Below, piece by piece: positions 10,348-17,882 of a stretch of 64,000 nucleotides of DNA (its first letter is position 1; each line of letters starts with the position of its first letter). This DNA is from Rhodanobacter sp. LX-99 (GTDB lineage Bacteria > Pseudomonadota > Gammaproteobacteria > Xanthomonadales > Rhodanobacteraceae). The DNA is taken from contig NZ_JAHFVL010000004.1 in NCBI RefSeq assembly GCF_018599185.1, positions 105,018-169,017 of the forward strand, given 5' to 3'. The position numbers and the translations under genes are program-made. A model generated the notes under the pieces. It was not told where the DNA came from. It searched no databases and saw nothing but the letters and a program-made list of their open reading frames with translations.

Positions 10348-11169
10348 ATGAAAGCGATCCCCAAACCCCGCCCCGACGGCATCGTGCGTTTCGGCAAACG
10401 GAAGGCCAAGCGCGACGACCGCAACCTGATGTTCGCCGCACTGCTGAAGGCGCCGCCGGCGCTGCCGGCCGAGTACGACTTCGACGTCGTGCACCACGGC
10501 ATCCCCACGCCGATGTTCGGCAACGACCAGTACGGCGACTGCGTGATCGCCGGCCGCGCGCACCAGACCCTGCGCTTCGAGAAGGCCGAGCAGAACAAGC
10601 TGATCGCGATCAGCGAACACGACGTGCTGCGCGAGTACTTCAGCGAGAGCGGCGGCGTCGACAGCGGCCTGGTCGTGCTCGATTCGCTGAAGGAGTGGCG
10701 CAGCAAGGGCTGGCTCGCGGCGAAGCGTCGCTACAAGATCAAGGCCTTCGCGCAGATCGACCAGGCCAGGCGCAGCGAGGTCAAGCGCGCGGTGTTCATG
10801 GACATCGGCGTCGGCCTCGGCTTCACCCTGCCCGATGCGGCGCTGACCCAGTTCTATGCCGGCAAGCCGTGGGCGGTGGCGAGCGGCAAGGCCGGCCAGC
10901 CGAATCCGCGCAACGGCCACTACGTCTACGTGCCCGGCTACACGAAGAGCGGCCCGGTCTGCGTCACCTGGGGCCGCAAGCAGCAGATGACCTGGGCCTT
11001 CCTCGTCAAATACTGCGACGAGGCCTACGCGATCATCGACGCGATCGACACCGCGAAGAAGAAGCGCGGGCTGGATGCGGGCAAGCTCGACGCCTTCCTC
11101 GCCGGATTGCGCAAGGCGAAGCTGGCGGCAAAGAGGACGGCGGCGCGCGCCGGAGGCGGGCATGGCTGA
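10348..11169 (+). CDS. Papain-like cysteine peptidase-fold protein, candidate eCIS cargo
   Basis: The 273-residue protein has the layout of a C1/C39-type cysteine peptidase. A candidate nucleophile Cys65 sits in QYGDCVIAGRAHQ at the head of a helix, and a candidate His191 in NGHYVYVPGY starts a strand. A later strand (VCVTWGRKQQMTWAFLVKYCDEAYAII) completes the fold. There is no signal peptide or membrane segment. The C-terminus is Lys/Arg/Ala-rich. It lies between an assembly gene and the DUF4157 gene, overlapping the latter by eight bases, and is not one of the known structural parts. Cargo (toxin) or maturation protease are both plausible. The peptidase assignment is by motif inspection only. 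Confidence 0.7.
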   Translation: MKAIPKPRPDGIVRFGKRKAKRDDRNLMFAALLKAPPALPAEYDFDVVHHGIPTPMFGNDQYGDCVIAGRAHQTLRFEKAEQNKLIAISEHDVLREYFSESGGVDSGLVVLDSLKEWRSKGWLAAKRRYKIKAFAQIDQARRSEVKRAVFMDIGVGLGFTLPDAALTQFYAGKPWAVASGKAGQPNPRNGHYVYVPGYTKSGPVCVTWGRKQQMTWAFLVKYCDEAYAIIDAIDTAKKKRGLDAGKLDAFLAGLRKAKLAAKRTAARAGGGHG

Positions 11170-13006
11170 GCGCAGCGCCAGCGTGGCGGCGAAGCCGGTG
11201 CCGGCGGTTCACGGCGCGCTGCTGCAGCGCAAGTGCGCCTGCGGCACGCATGCGCCGGGCGGCGGCGAATGCCCGGATTGCGCGAAGAAACGGCTGCGGC
11301 GAAGCAGCCGCGACGGCGGGGCATCGCCGATGGTGCCGCAGCTCGTGCACGATGTGCTTGCCACTCCGGGCCGGCCGCTCGAACCCGCGACCCGGAACTG
11401 GATGGAGCCGCGTTTCGGCAGCGACTTCAGCCGCGTGCGCGTGCACGACGACGGCCACGCCGCCGCATCCGCGCGCGCCGTGGGCGCGCTTGCCTACGCC
11501 GTCGGCAGCCATGTCGTGTTCGACACTCACCAGTACGCACCGGGCACGCCGGCGGGCCGCCGCCTGCTCGCGCACGAGCTGGCGCATACGCTGCAGGATC
11601 CCGGCGCCGGCGGCCTGCACGCGTCGCTGGCGATCGGGCAGCCCGGCGACGCCTCCGAAATCGCCGCCGACCGGGCGGCCGACGCGGTGGCGCGGGGCGA
11701 GCGGGTTTCCGTTGCGCCCAGCGGCGGCGGGGTGGTGCGCCGGCAGATGCGCGGATGCGCCGCCAGCGCGGGCGACAGCGCGGACGTGCGCAAGGTGCAT
11801 TGCCCCGACGGTTCCGATTACCGGGTGACGATGACGGCCGCGGACGGGCCGCCGGTGCCCGGCTTCCACGGTTCGGTCACGCCTGGCGCCAGCCTCAAGG
11901 AAATCTGGCTGGACATCTCCCTGTGCAAGGGCAACATCCAGGTGAACCTGCAGCCGGGCGTGGACATACCGCAGGCGCTCGGGTCGGTGGTAGCCAACAT
12001 GGTGGCGGGCTCCGACGCGCTGAAGGGCGTCGCCATCAATCCCGAGCTGAAGATCACCTTCATCCAGGGCTCGAGCTTCACGGTGTCGCTCGTACCGTCG
12101 GTCAAGCTGGACGAGAAGGGCGTCGCCGGCGCCGGTGGGTCGGTGGAGGTGCAGACCAAGGACGTGACCGTGAAGGGTGGCGTGAATTGCGACCCGCGGG
12201 CGGGGTCGTGCATGTTCACCATCGACATCGGCGGCGGCGCGGCCACGAAGCCCGTGGATTGCCACAAGAAAGGCAAGCAGAAGATCACCTTCGCCTGCGA
12301 GAGGATCACCCACGTGCCCGCGGTGCCTGAGGTGCCGGCGCTGAAGCAGACGGACGTCCAGACGCGCTACGTGTTCTTCCGGCACGCCAGGCACGAGGTC
12401 CGCAAGGATTTCCGGTTGCCGACCGACATCCAGGCGCTGAACGAACAGGGTTACCGGGTCACCTCCATCAAGGGCTTCACCTCGCCCGAGGGGCCGCGTG
12501 GCTCCGAACACGCGCCGCAGTTCGAAGGCAATGTGGCGCTGGCCATCGAGCGGGCGCAGGCGGCCCGCGACTGGCTGGCGGACCCGAAGGTGTGCGCCGG
12601 CTGCGACCTGTCCGGCGCCAGGCAAAGCGGCGAGAGCGAGCTGCCGCCGGAACAGGGCAAGCAGGAGCCCGAGCCGAAAGGGCCGGGCATGGAGCGAGGC
12701 GCCGTGGACGAGTTCCTCGGCAAGCAAGGCACGCCCGACCCGCTGGCGCCCGCCGATCCGGCGGAACGGGCGAAATTCGAACGCATGCCGTTCGGCCGGC
12801 AGCGCGAACAGGCCTACGAGCTGATGCGTCGGGCGGCCATCGTGCTAGAGCGCACGCGGGTCGTGCGCGAGCGCCAGCCCGGCGTTCCGGCGCGGGACGA
12901 ACCCAGCGCCGTCGAATGCAGTCCCGAGGTTCTGGAGGCGGCCCAGAAATCGTTCGGCATAAAGACCCCGGGGCCATTCAATTTCGACATTCCGGGAAAG
13001 CACTGA
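11162..13006 (+). CDS. DUF4157 metallopeptidase-like eCIS protein with OmpA-like region
   Basis: The 614-residue protein begins with a Cys-rich knuckle (CACGTH...CPDC, residues 25-40). The eCIS-associated DUF4157 domain follows, from FGSDFSRVRVHDD to HELAHTLQ, with the zinc motif HELAH at 138-142. The middle (about 200-395) is beta-rich and unassigned. Residues ~400-480 (VFFRHARHEV, VTSIKGFTSPEG, NVALAIERAQAARDWL) look like an OmpA-type peptidoglycan-binding fold. Published surveys of eCIS loci link DUF4157 to the N-termini of exported effectors, so this is a leading cargo candidate. No signal peptide is present, consistent with loading from the cytoplasm. A perfect GGAGG lies before the ATG. 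Confidence 0.85.
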   Translation: MAERSASVAAKPVPAVHGALLQRKCACGTHAPGGGECPDCAKKRLRRSSRDGGASPMVPQLVHDVLATPGRPLEPATRNWMEPRFGSDFSRVRVHDDGHAAASARAVGALAYAVGSHVVFDTHQYAPGTPAGRRLLAHELAHTLQDPGAGGLHASLAIGQPGDASEIAADRAADAVARGERVSVAPSGGGVVRRQMRGCAASAGDSADVRKVHCPDGSDYRVTMTAADGPPVPGFHGSVTPGASLKEIWLDISLCKGNIQVNLQPGVDIPQALGSVVANMVAGSDALKGVAINPELKITFIQGSSFTVSLVPSVKLDEKGVAGAGGSVEVQTKDVTVKGGVNCDPRAGSCMFTIDIGGGAATKPVDCHKKGKQKITFACERITHVPAVPEVPALKQTDVQTRYVFFRHARHEVRKDFRLPTDIQALNEQGYRVTSIKGFTSPEGPRGSEHAPQFEGNVALAIERAQAARDWLADPKVCAGCDLSGARQSGESELPPEQGKQEPEPKGPGMERGAVDEFLGKQGTPDPLAPADPAERAKFERMPFGRQREQAYELMRRAAIVLERTRVVRERQPGVPARDEPSAVECSPEVLEAAQKSFGIKTPGPFNFDIPGKH

Positions 13007-13019
13007 TGGACACCTCGCC

Positions 13020-13853
13020 ATGAACATCTTCGACGGCCTGTACGGCTACGAAAAACTGATGCTGCTTTGCGGCCTCATCCTGTTCGTGTTCGCGCTGGCG
13101 GCGATCACCGTGATGATCGTGCAGCGACGCGACTTCAAGATGGCGATGGCGCTGATCGTGCTCGCGATCGTGCTGATGGGTTTCCCCGGCATCCAGGCGG
13201 TGAAGTTCAGCCAGGACACGGTCGAACTGGACCGCATCCGCACGCAGCCGCAGGCGCCGACCGATCCGGTGCAGAAGCAGCAGGCGCAGCAGGCACTCAG
13301 CAATCTGGAGCAGCGCTCCGCCGGCAATCCGCAGCTGCAGGCGCAGGTGTCGGACGGCTACCGCGCGATCGGCGAGGTGGACAAGGCCTATCGGCTGGCG
13401 CAATCGGTGCTGCATGAGAAACCCTCGGCGCAGGTGCAGGCCACCCTGGTGCCGGTGCTCACGGCGAAGTTGAACCAGGTGCAGGCGAACGCGCTGATCG
13501 CTGCGCCGCCTCCCGCCGCCGCGGCCAGCGCGCCGCCTGCGGCGGCGCCGGCCGGAACCGGCAGCGTCGCGGCCGCGCCCACGCCGGCTCCCGCATCCGC
13601 TTCTTCGCCCCCCGCCGCGACAGCGCCGGTGGACAGTGCACGCCAGCACCAGATTGCCGAGATCGCCAGGCAACTGCAGTCGACCGCCGCGCCGCTGCCG
13701 GCGGCCTCGCACGCCGCGCTGGCCAAGGCGTACGTGGTGCTGGGCCAGCCGCAGAAAGCACAGGCGAACGTCGACGCCGCCCGCCGGATCGACCCGAACA
13801 TCCGGATCAACGCCGCCGTGCTGCGTGCGGCCAGGACGGGCAGCCACCCATGA
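13020..13853 (+). CDS. Membrane-anchored TPR-like protein within the eCIS operon
   Basis: The 277-residue protein has two predicted transmembrane helices, at about residues 12-33 and 40-58, joined by a short positively charged loop (QRRDFKM). After the second helix comes a soluble domain with TPR-like helices (QKQQAQQALSNLEQR, VSDGYRAIGEVDKAYRLAQSVL), a Pro/Ala linker and a second TPR-like unit (HAALAKAYVVLGQPQKAQANVDAARRIDP). No standard eCIS structural protein is membrane-embedded. Candidate roles are anchoring the particle to the inner membrane (as reported for CisA in Streptomyces), immunity against a cargo toxin, or scaffolding. It overlaps the tube-adaptor gene by four bases, so it is integral to the operon. 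Confidence 0.8.
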   Translation: MNIFDGLYGYEKLMLLCGLILFVFALAAITVMIVQRRDFKMAMALIVLAIVLMGFPGIQAVKFSQDTVELDRIRTQPQAPTDPVQKQQAQQALSNLEQRSAGNPQLQAQVSDGYRAIGEVDKAYRLAQSVLHEKPSAQVQATLVPVLTAKLNQVQANALIAAPPPAAAASAPPAAAPAGTGSVAAAPTPAPASASSPPAATAPVDSARQHQIAEIARQLQSTAAPLPAASHAALAKAYVVLGQPQKAQANVDAARRIDPNIRINAAVLRAARTGSHP

Positions 13854-14506
13854 GCGCCTTCCCCGGCTCCCCGCGCATCCTCAAGGGCGGCATCGTGCTG
13901 ATCGATGCGGCCAGCTCGGCGGTGCTGCGGGTGATCGCGCTGCAGTACAACCCCGACTCGCTGACCCGCTCGCTGCAGGTGCAGGCGGTCAGTGCGGACG
14001 GCGGCGACCGTTCCGAGGTGCTGCGCCTGAAAGGGCCGCCGGTGGAGACGCTGAAGCTGGAGGCGGAGATCGACGCCACCGACCAGCTGGAGTTTCCGGA
14101 GCAGAACGGCGGCGTCACCCAGTCCGGCATCTTCGCCCAGCTGGCCGCGCTGGAGACGATGGTCTATCCGAGCAGCGGGCAGCTGCGCGCGAACGACGCG
14201 CTGGCGCAGATCGGCACGCTGGAGATCGTACCGATGGAGACGCCGCTGGCGCTGTTCGTGTGGAGCAAGTCGCGCATCCTGCCGGTGCGCGTCACCGAAT
14301 TCGGCATCACCGAGGAGGCCTTCGACACGGCGCTGAACCCGATCCGCGCCAAGGTCAGCCTGGGCTTGCGCGTATTGTCGGTGAACGACGTGCCCACCGG
14401 GCACAAGGCCGCCAGCCTGTTCATGAATTACCTGCAGCAGAAGGAGCGCCTGGCCGGCGGCGCCGGCGGCCAGTTGTCCGCGCTCGGCCTGAGCGGCGTG
14501 CCGTGA
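13850..14506 (+). CDS. CIS tube/baseplate adaptor protein (Afp7-type, gp53/gp54-like)
   Basis: The 218-residue protein has the conserved opening of the CIS tube protein family: a strand (GGIVLIDA), LQYNPDSLTRSLQVQ, then the LRLKGPPVETLKLEAEID segment. A middle region (MVYPSSGQL, LEIVPMETPLALFVW) and a closing strand set (ILPVRVTEFGITEEAFD, IRAKVSLGLRVLS) follow. In Afp and PVC particles this protein joins the first tube ring to the spike hub, and its gene is usually followed by or fused to a LysM domain. Here the LysM is a separate gene, separated by an M15 peptidase gene. It overlaps the membrane protein gene by four bases. Confidence 0.88.
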   Translation: MSAFPGSPRILKGGIVLIDAASSAVLRVIALQYNPDSLTRSLQVQAVSADGGDRSEVLRLKGPPVETLKLEAEIDATDQLEFPEQNGGVTQSGIFAQLAALETMVYPSSGQLRANDALAQIGTLEIVPMETPLALFVWSKSRILPVRVTEFGITEEAFDTALNPIRAKVSLGLRVLSVNDVPTGHKAASLFMNYLQQKERLAGGAGGQLSALGLSGVP

Positions 14507-14573
14507 TCGGGGGCGCCGGGATCTTACTTGTGCCCGTGAAAGGCCGGGCATCGCGAACACATCGGAGAGCGAC

Positions 14574-15182
14574 ATGCGTATCGAGGAAATGATTGCCGCC
14601 GTACAGCAAACCCTCGGCGTGGAGGTGGATGGCAAGGCCGGCCCGCAGACATGGGGTGCGATCTACGCGCGGCTGGTCGGCAAGAAGATCGATCAGATGA
14701 AGCCGTCCGAAGCCATTTCGCCGGTGGACGACCGCAGTGAAAAGGTGATCGCCACGCTGCTGCCGGAAGTGCGCCCGATCGCGCGCACCCTGGTGCAGAA
14801 AGCGGCGGCTGCCGGGATCACCATCCGCGTGATCAGCGGCTTGCGTACCTACGAGGAGCAGGCGGCGCTGTATGCCCAGGGGCGCACGGCTCCGGGAAAG
14901 AAGGTGACCAATGCCCGGGCCGGTTACTCGAACCACAACTTCGGCATCGCGTTCGACATCGGCGTGTTCGAAGGGAGCCGGTACTTGCCGGAGTCCCCGA
15001 AGTACAAAGCCGTTGGCGCGTTGGGCATGGACCTGGGCCTGGAATGGGGCGGCAACTGGAAGACCATCGTCGACCAGCCGCACTTCCAGTTGCGGCCCGC
15101 CTGGGCGGCGGACGAAAGCGAACAGCAGATGTTGGCCGAGCTGCGATCCAGGAGGGATCGCGGCGACGCGGTGTACGCCTGA
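14574..15182 (+). CDS. M15-family peptidoglycan peptidase (L-Ala-D-Glu endopeptidase/VanY-like)
   Basis: The 202-residue zinc peptidase cleaves peptidoglycan stem peptides in phage endolysins and CwlK-type enzymes. The active-site motif SNHNFGIAFD supplies His121 and Asp128, DQPHF supplies His170, and SGLRTYEEQAALYAQGR carries the conserved arginine. The first ~35 residues (VQQTLGVEVDGKAGPQTWGAI) form a minimal peptidoglycan-binding repeat. There is no signal peptide. GGAGAGCGAC precedes the ATG. Its place between the tube adaptor and the LysM gene, both core parts, suggests either a particle-borne lysin that helps pierce or exit a cell wall, or a lysis factor for particle release. Confidence 0.87.
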   Translation: MRIEEMIAAVQQTLGVEVDGKAGPQTWGAIYARLVGKKIDQMKPSEAISPVDDRSEKVIATLLPEVRPIARTLVQKAAAAGITIRVISGLRTYEEQAALYAQGRTAPGKKVTNARAGYSNHNFGIAFDIGVFEGSRYLPESPKYKAVGALGMDLGLEWGGNWKTIVDQPHFQLRPAWAADESEQQMLAELRSRRDRGDAVYA

Positions 15183-15224
15183 CGCAACCGGTGCGATCGA
15201 CACGCCCGCGACGGAGAAGCCTCC

Positions 15225-15545
15225 ATGACCTCGAATTTCCCGCCCACCAGCCGCTACGCCCTGACGCCCACCACGAGCCTGGTGCGCGCCGATGGCACCA
15301 TGGTGACGTACCTCAAGCGCCGCTTCGCGCCGGCGCCGGAAAACCTCGCCCTGCTGCAATGGCATCAAGTCGTGCAGAACGAGCGGCTGGACAACATCGC
15401 GGCGAAGTACCTGGGCGACCCCGAGCAGTTCTGGCGGCTGTGCGATGCGAACCGTGCGCTGCGCCCGGAGGAACTGACCGCGGCGATCGGGAAAAAGCTG
15501 CGCATCACCTTGCCCGAAGGCATCCCGGGGGTGCCGCATGCTTGA
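15225..15545 (+). CDS. LysM-domain baseplate protein
   Basis: The 106-residue protein is a single LysM-like unit: YLKRRFAPAPE, then WHQVVQNERLDNIAAKYLGDPEQFWRLCDANRA and KKLRITLPEG. In Afp/PVC-type particles a LysM domain linked to the tube adaptor (Afp7) braces the hub inside the baseplate rather than binding murein. No signal peptide is present, which supports a structural role. GGAG stands before the ATG, and the stop overlaps the hub gene start by eight bases. Confidence 0.9.
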   Translation: MTSNFPPTSRYALTPTTSLVRADGTMVTYLKRRFAPAPENLALLQWHQVVQNERLDNIAAKYLGDPEQFWRLCDANRALRPEELTAAIGKKLRITLPEGIPGVPHA

Positions 15546-16674
15546 GGGTGTGCACCTGACCTTGCTGGTCGGCCCGGTGGTGCCGGTGCCGGTGCCGCAG
15601 CTCGTGCTGGACGCGCTCACCCGGGTCGAGGTGAACGCGCCGGACGAGGCGGCCGGCGCATTCACGCTGCAGTTCACGCTGAGCGTGCAGTCGCCGCTGC
15701 ACACGCTGTTCCTGCTCTCGGGCGGGGGCGTGGTGCCGCTGCTGCGGGTGATCGTGGTGGTCACCGTGAACGGCATGCCGCAGGTGCTGATCGACGGCGT
15801 GGTGACCCGCACCGAAGTGGTGCCGGGCGCGGACCAGCGCCACACCACCTTGCAGGTCACCGGCGACGACCTCACCGCGGTGATGACCAAGCTGGAATTC
15901 TCCGGCCTGCCGGGCCTGCCGTACCCGGCGATGCCGGCCGAGGCGATCGTGGCGCTGCTGCTGGCGAAGTACGCCTTCCTCGGCATCGTGCCGCTGGTGA
16001 TCCCGAGCATCGCGATCGACGTGCCGATCCCGACCAACCGCATCCCCACCCAGCAGGGCAGCGACCTGGAATACATCCGCCTGCTGGCCGAACGCGTCGG
16101 CTACGTGTTCTACCTCGACCCCGGCCCGCTGCCCGGCATGAGCACCGCGTACTGGGGGCCGAAGATCAAGGTGGGCGTGCCGCAGCCGGCGTTGAACGCG
16201 GACATGGATGCGGCCAGCAACGTCGACGAGCTCAGCTTCAGCTACGACGGCAACGCGCGGCAGCTGCCGGTGGTCTACATCCAGAACGAGCAGACCAAGG
16301 TACCGCTGCCGCTGCCGATCCCGGACATCGGGCCGCTGAATCCGCCGTTGGGCCTGATCGATCCGCCGCCGCAGCAGTTCCGCCCGCTGCCCGAGACCGC
16401 GAAGTATTCGCCGCAGCGCGCGCTGCTGCTGGGCATGGCCGAGGCGGCGAAATCGGCCGACACCGTCACCGGCCGCGGCAGCCTCGACGTGGTGCGCTAC
16501 GGCCGCGTGCTGAAGCCGCGCCAGCTGGTCGGCGTGCGCGGCGTCGGTCCTGCGTTCGATGGCCTGCACTACGTCAGCCAGGTACGCCACACGATCCGCC
16601 GCGGTGAATACAAGCAAAGCTTCCAGCTGTCGCGCAAGGGCCTGCTTTCCACCGTGCCGCTGGTGCCGCCATGA
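15538..16674 (+). CDS. gp27-like spike hub protein (N-terminal VgrG module)
   Basis: The 378-residue protein corresponds to the gp27-like first half of VgrG/Afp8. It forms the trimeric hub on which the spike sits. Recognisable stretches are the N-terminal double barrel (LTRVEVNAPDEAAGAFTLQF, VLIDGVVTRTEV, TTLQVTGDDLTAVM), the PTQQGSDLEYIRLLAERVGYVFYLDPGP segment typical of phage late control D-type hubs, and a C-terminal GLHYVSQVRHTIRRGEYKQSF. A Pro-rich insert lies near residues 255-280. It ends in an ATGA overlap with the gp5-like gene, so the VgrG functions are split over two genes. Confidence 0.9.
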   Translation: MLEGVHLTLLVGPVVPVPVPQLVLDALTRVEVNAPDEAAGAFTLQFTLSVQSPLHTLFLLSGGGVVPLLRVIVVVTVNGMPQVLIDGVVTRTEVVPGADQRHTTLQVTGDDLTAVMTKLEFSGLPGLPYPAMPAEAIVALLLAKYAFLGIVPLVIPSIAIDVPIPTNRIPTQQGSDLEYIRLLAERVGYVFYLDPGPLPGMSTAYWGPKIKVGVPQPALNADMDAASNVDELSFSYDGNARQLPVVYIQNEQTKVPLPLPIPDIGPLNPPLGLIDPPPQQFRPLPETAKYSPQRALLLGMAEAAKSADTVTGRGSLDVVRYGRVLKPRQLVGVRGVGPAFDGLHYVSQVRHTIRRGEYKQSFQLSRKGLLSTVPLVPP

Positions 16675-17177
16675 GCAAGTTCTACGGCAAGTACCGCGGC
16701 ACCGTGGTCCAGAACGTGGACCCGGAACAGCGCGGGCGCATCCAGGTGATGGTGCCGGACGTGTCCGGGCTGATCCCGTCGAGCTGGGCGATGCCGTGCG
16801 TGCCGATCGCCGGCAAGCAGAGCGGCGTGTACGTGGTGCCGCAGATCGGCGCCGGCGTGTGGATCGAGTTCGAGCAGGGCGATCCGGATTATCCGGTCTG
16901 GGTCGGCGGCTTTTGGGGCAGCGCGGCGGAGGTGCCGGCGCTGGCGCTGGCCGGCAATCCGGCCAGCCCGAGCGTGGTGCTGCAGTCGGGCCTGCAGAAC
17001 ACCATCGCGATCAGCGACGTGCCGGGGCCGGCCGGCGGCATCCTGCTGAAGAGCGTCACCGGCGCGATGATCATGGTCAACGAGGTCGGCATCACGATCT
17101 CCAACGGCCAAGGCGCCACCATCGTGCTCGCGGGGCCGACGGTGACGGTCAACAACGGCGCGCTGGTCGTGACCTAG
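16671..17177 (+). CDS. gp5/VgrG OB-fold spike protein
   Basis: The 168-residue protein starts with the phage baseplate gpV/gp5 OB-fold: YRGTVVQNVDPEQRGRIQVMVPDV, then GVYVVPQIGAGVWIEFEQGDPDYPVWVGGFWG. The C-terminal part is a run of short beta repeats (ILLKSVTGAMIMVNEVGITISNGQGATIVLAG) expected to form a triple-stranded needle. It is the second half of the split VgrG, sitting on the gp27-like hub encoded just upstream and capped by the PAAR-like protein encoded just downstream. Confidence 0.93.
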   Translation: MSKFYGKYRGTVVQNVDPEQRGRIQVMVPDVSGLIPSSWAMPCVPIAGKQSGVYVVPQIGAGVWIEFEQGDPDYPVWVGGFWGSAAEVPALALAGNPASPSVVLQSGLQNTIAISDVPGPAGGILLKSVTGAMIMVNEVGITISNGQGATIVLAGPTVTVNNGALVVT

Positions 17178-17185
17178 GGAGATGC

Positions 17186-17512
17186 ATGATGCCGGGCTTC
17201 CTCATCCATGTCGGCGCCAGCGTGCTCTGCTCGCACGGCGGCCAGGCGCAGGCCACCGCACCGAATCCGCGCGTCGCGGTGAGCGGCCAGCCCACGGTGA
17301 CGATGCCGGCGCCGTGGCTGGTCGCCGGCTGCGCGCTGCCGCCGCCGACGGCAGCGAACGGCCCGTGTGTTTCCGCGCAATTCGTCACCGCCGCGACCCG
17401 GGTCACGTCCAGCGGGCAGCCGCTGCTGCTGCTCGACAGCCAGGCGGTCTGCACGCCGACCGGCACGCCGCTGCTGATCGTCGCCAGCCAGACGCGCGTC
17501 ACCGCGATGTGA
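17186..17512 (+). CDS. PAAR-like spike-tip protein
   Basis: The 108-residue protein is a Gly/Val/Thr-rich beta protein with His8, Cys15 and His17 in FLIHVGASVLCSHGG and further cysteines at GCALPP, GPCVSA and AVCTPTG. These could bind the metal that stabilises a PAAR-type cone. Repeated short motifs (PRVAVSGQPTVTM, TRVTSSGQPLLLLDS) resemble the PAAR/DUF4280 fold that sharpens spikes in eCIS and T6SS. The first of two consecutive ATG codons was chosen; AGGGAG lies upstream. The place between the gp5-like and gp25 genes matches Afp10-type tip proteins. Confidence 0.82.
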   Translation: MMPGFLIHVGASVLCSHGGQAQATAPNPRVAVSGQPTVTMPAPWLVAGCALPPPTAANGPCVSAQFVTAATRVTSSGQPLLLLDSQAVCTPTGTPLLIVASQTRVTAM

Positions 17513-17519
17513 GGACGTC

Positions 17520-17882
17520 ATGATGAACCTCGACTTCCCATTCCACTTCGACAACCGCGGCCGCACCGCGGAAACCGGCGACGACGAGCACGTGCGCGAC
17601 ATGATCGAGCAGTTGCTGTTCACCAGCCCGGGCGAACGGGTGAACCGGCCCGACTTCGGCAGCGGCCTGCTGCAATTGGTGTTTGCGCCGAACAGCCCGG
17701 AGCTGGCCGCCGCATTGCAGTTCACCCTGCAGGCGGCGCTGCAGCGCTGGCTGGGCGACGTGATCGACGTCGGCACGCTCGAAGTCAGCAGCGAGGATTC
17801 CACCTTGCGCGTCGAACTCAGCTACACCGTGCGCGCCAGCGGCGACACGCGCAGCGACAGCTTCGTGCGGAGCCTGCCATGA
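17520..17882 (+). CDS. GPW/gp25 family baseplate wedge protein
   Basis: The 120-residue protein has the gp25 signature: FPFHFDNRGRT, DMIEQLLFTSPGERVNRPDFGSGL, LQFTLQAALQRWLGDVIDV and a closing RVELSYTVRASG. This lysozyme-fold-like wedge protein links the sheath's first ring to the J-type baseplate proteins and is conserved in T4, T6SS and eCIS particles. GAGGACG precedes the ATG, and the stop overlaps the next gene in an ATGA. A second ATG one codon later is an equivalent start. Confidence 0.94.
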   Translation: MMNLDFPFHFDNRGRTAETGDDEHVRDMIEQLLFTSPGERVNRPDFGSGLLQLVFAPNSPELAAALQFTLQAALQRWLGDVIDVGTLEVSSEDSTLRVELSYTVRASGDTRSDSFVRSLP

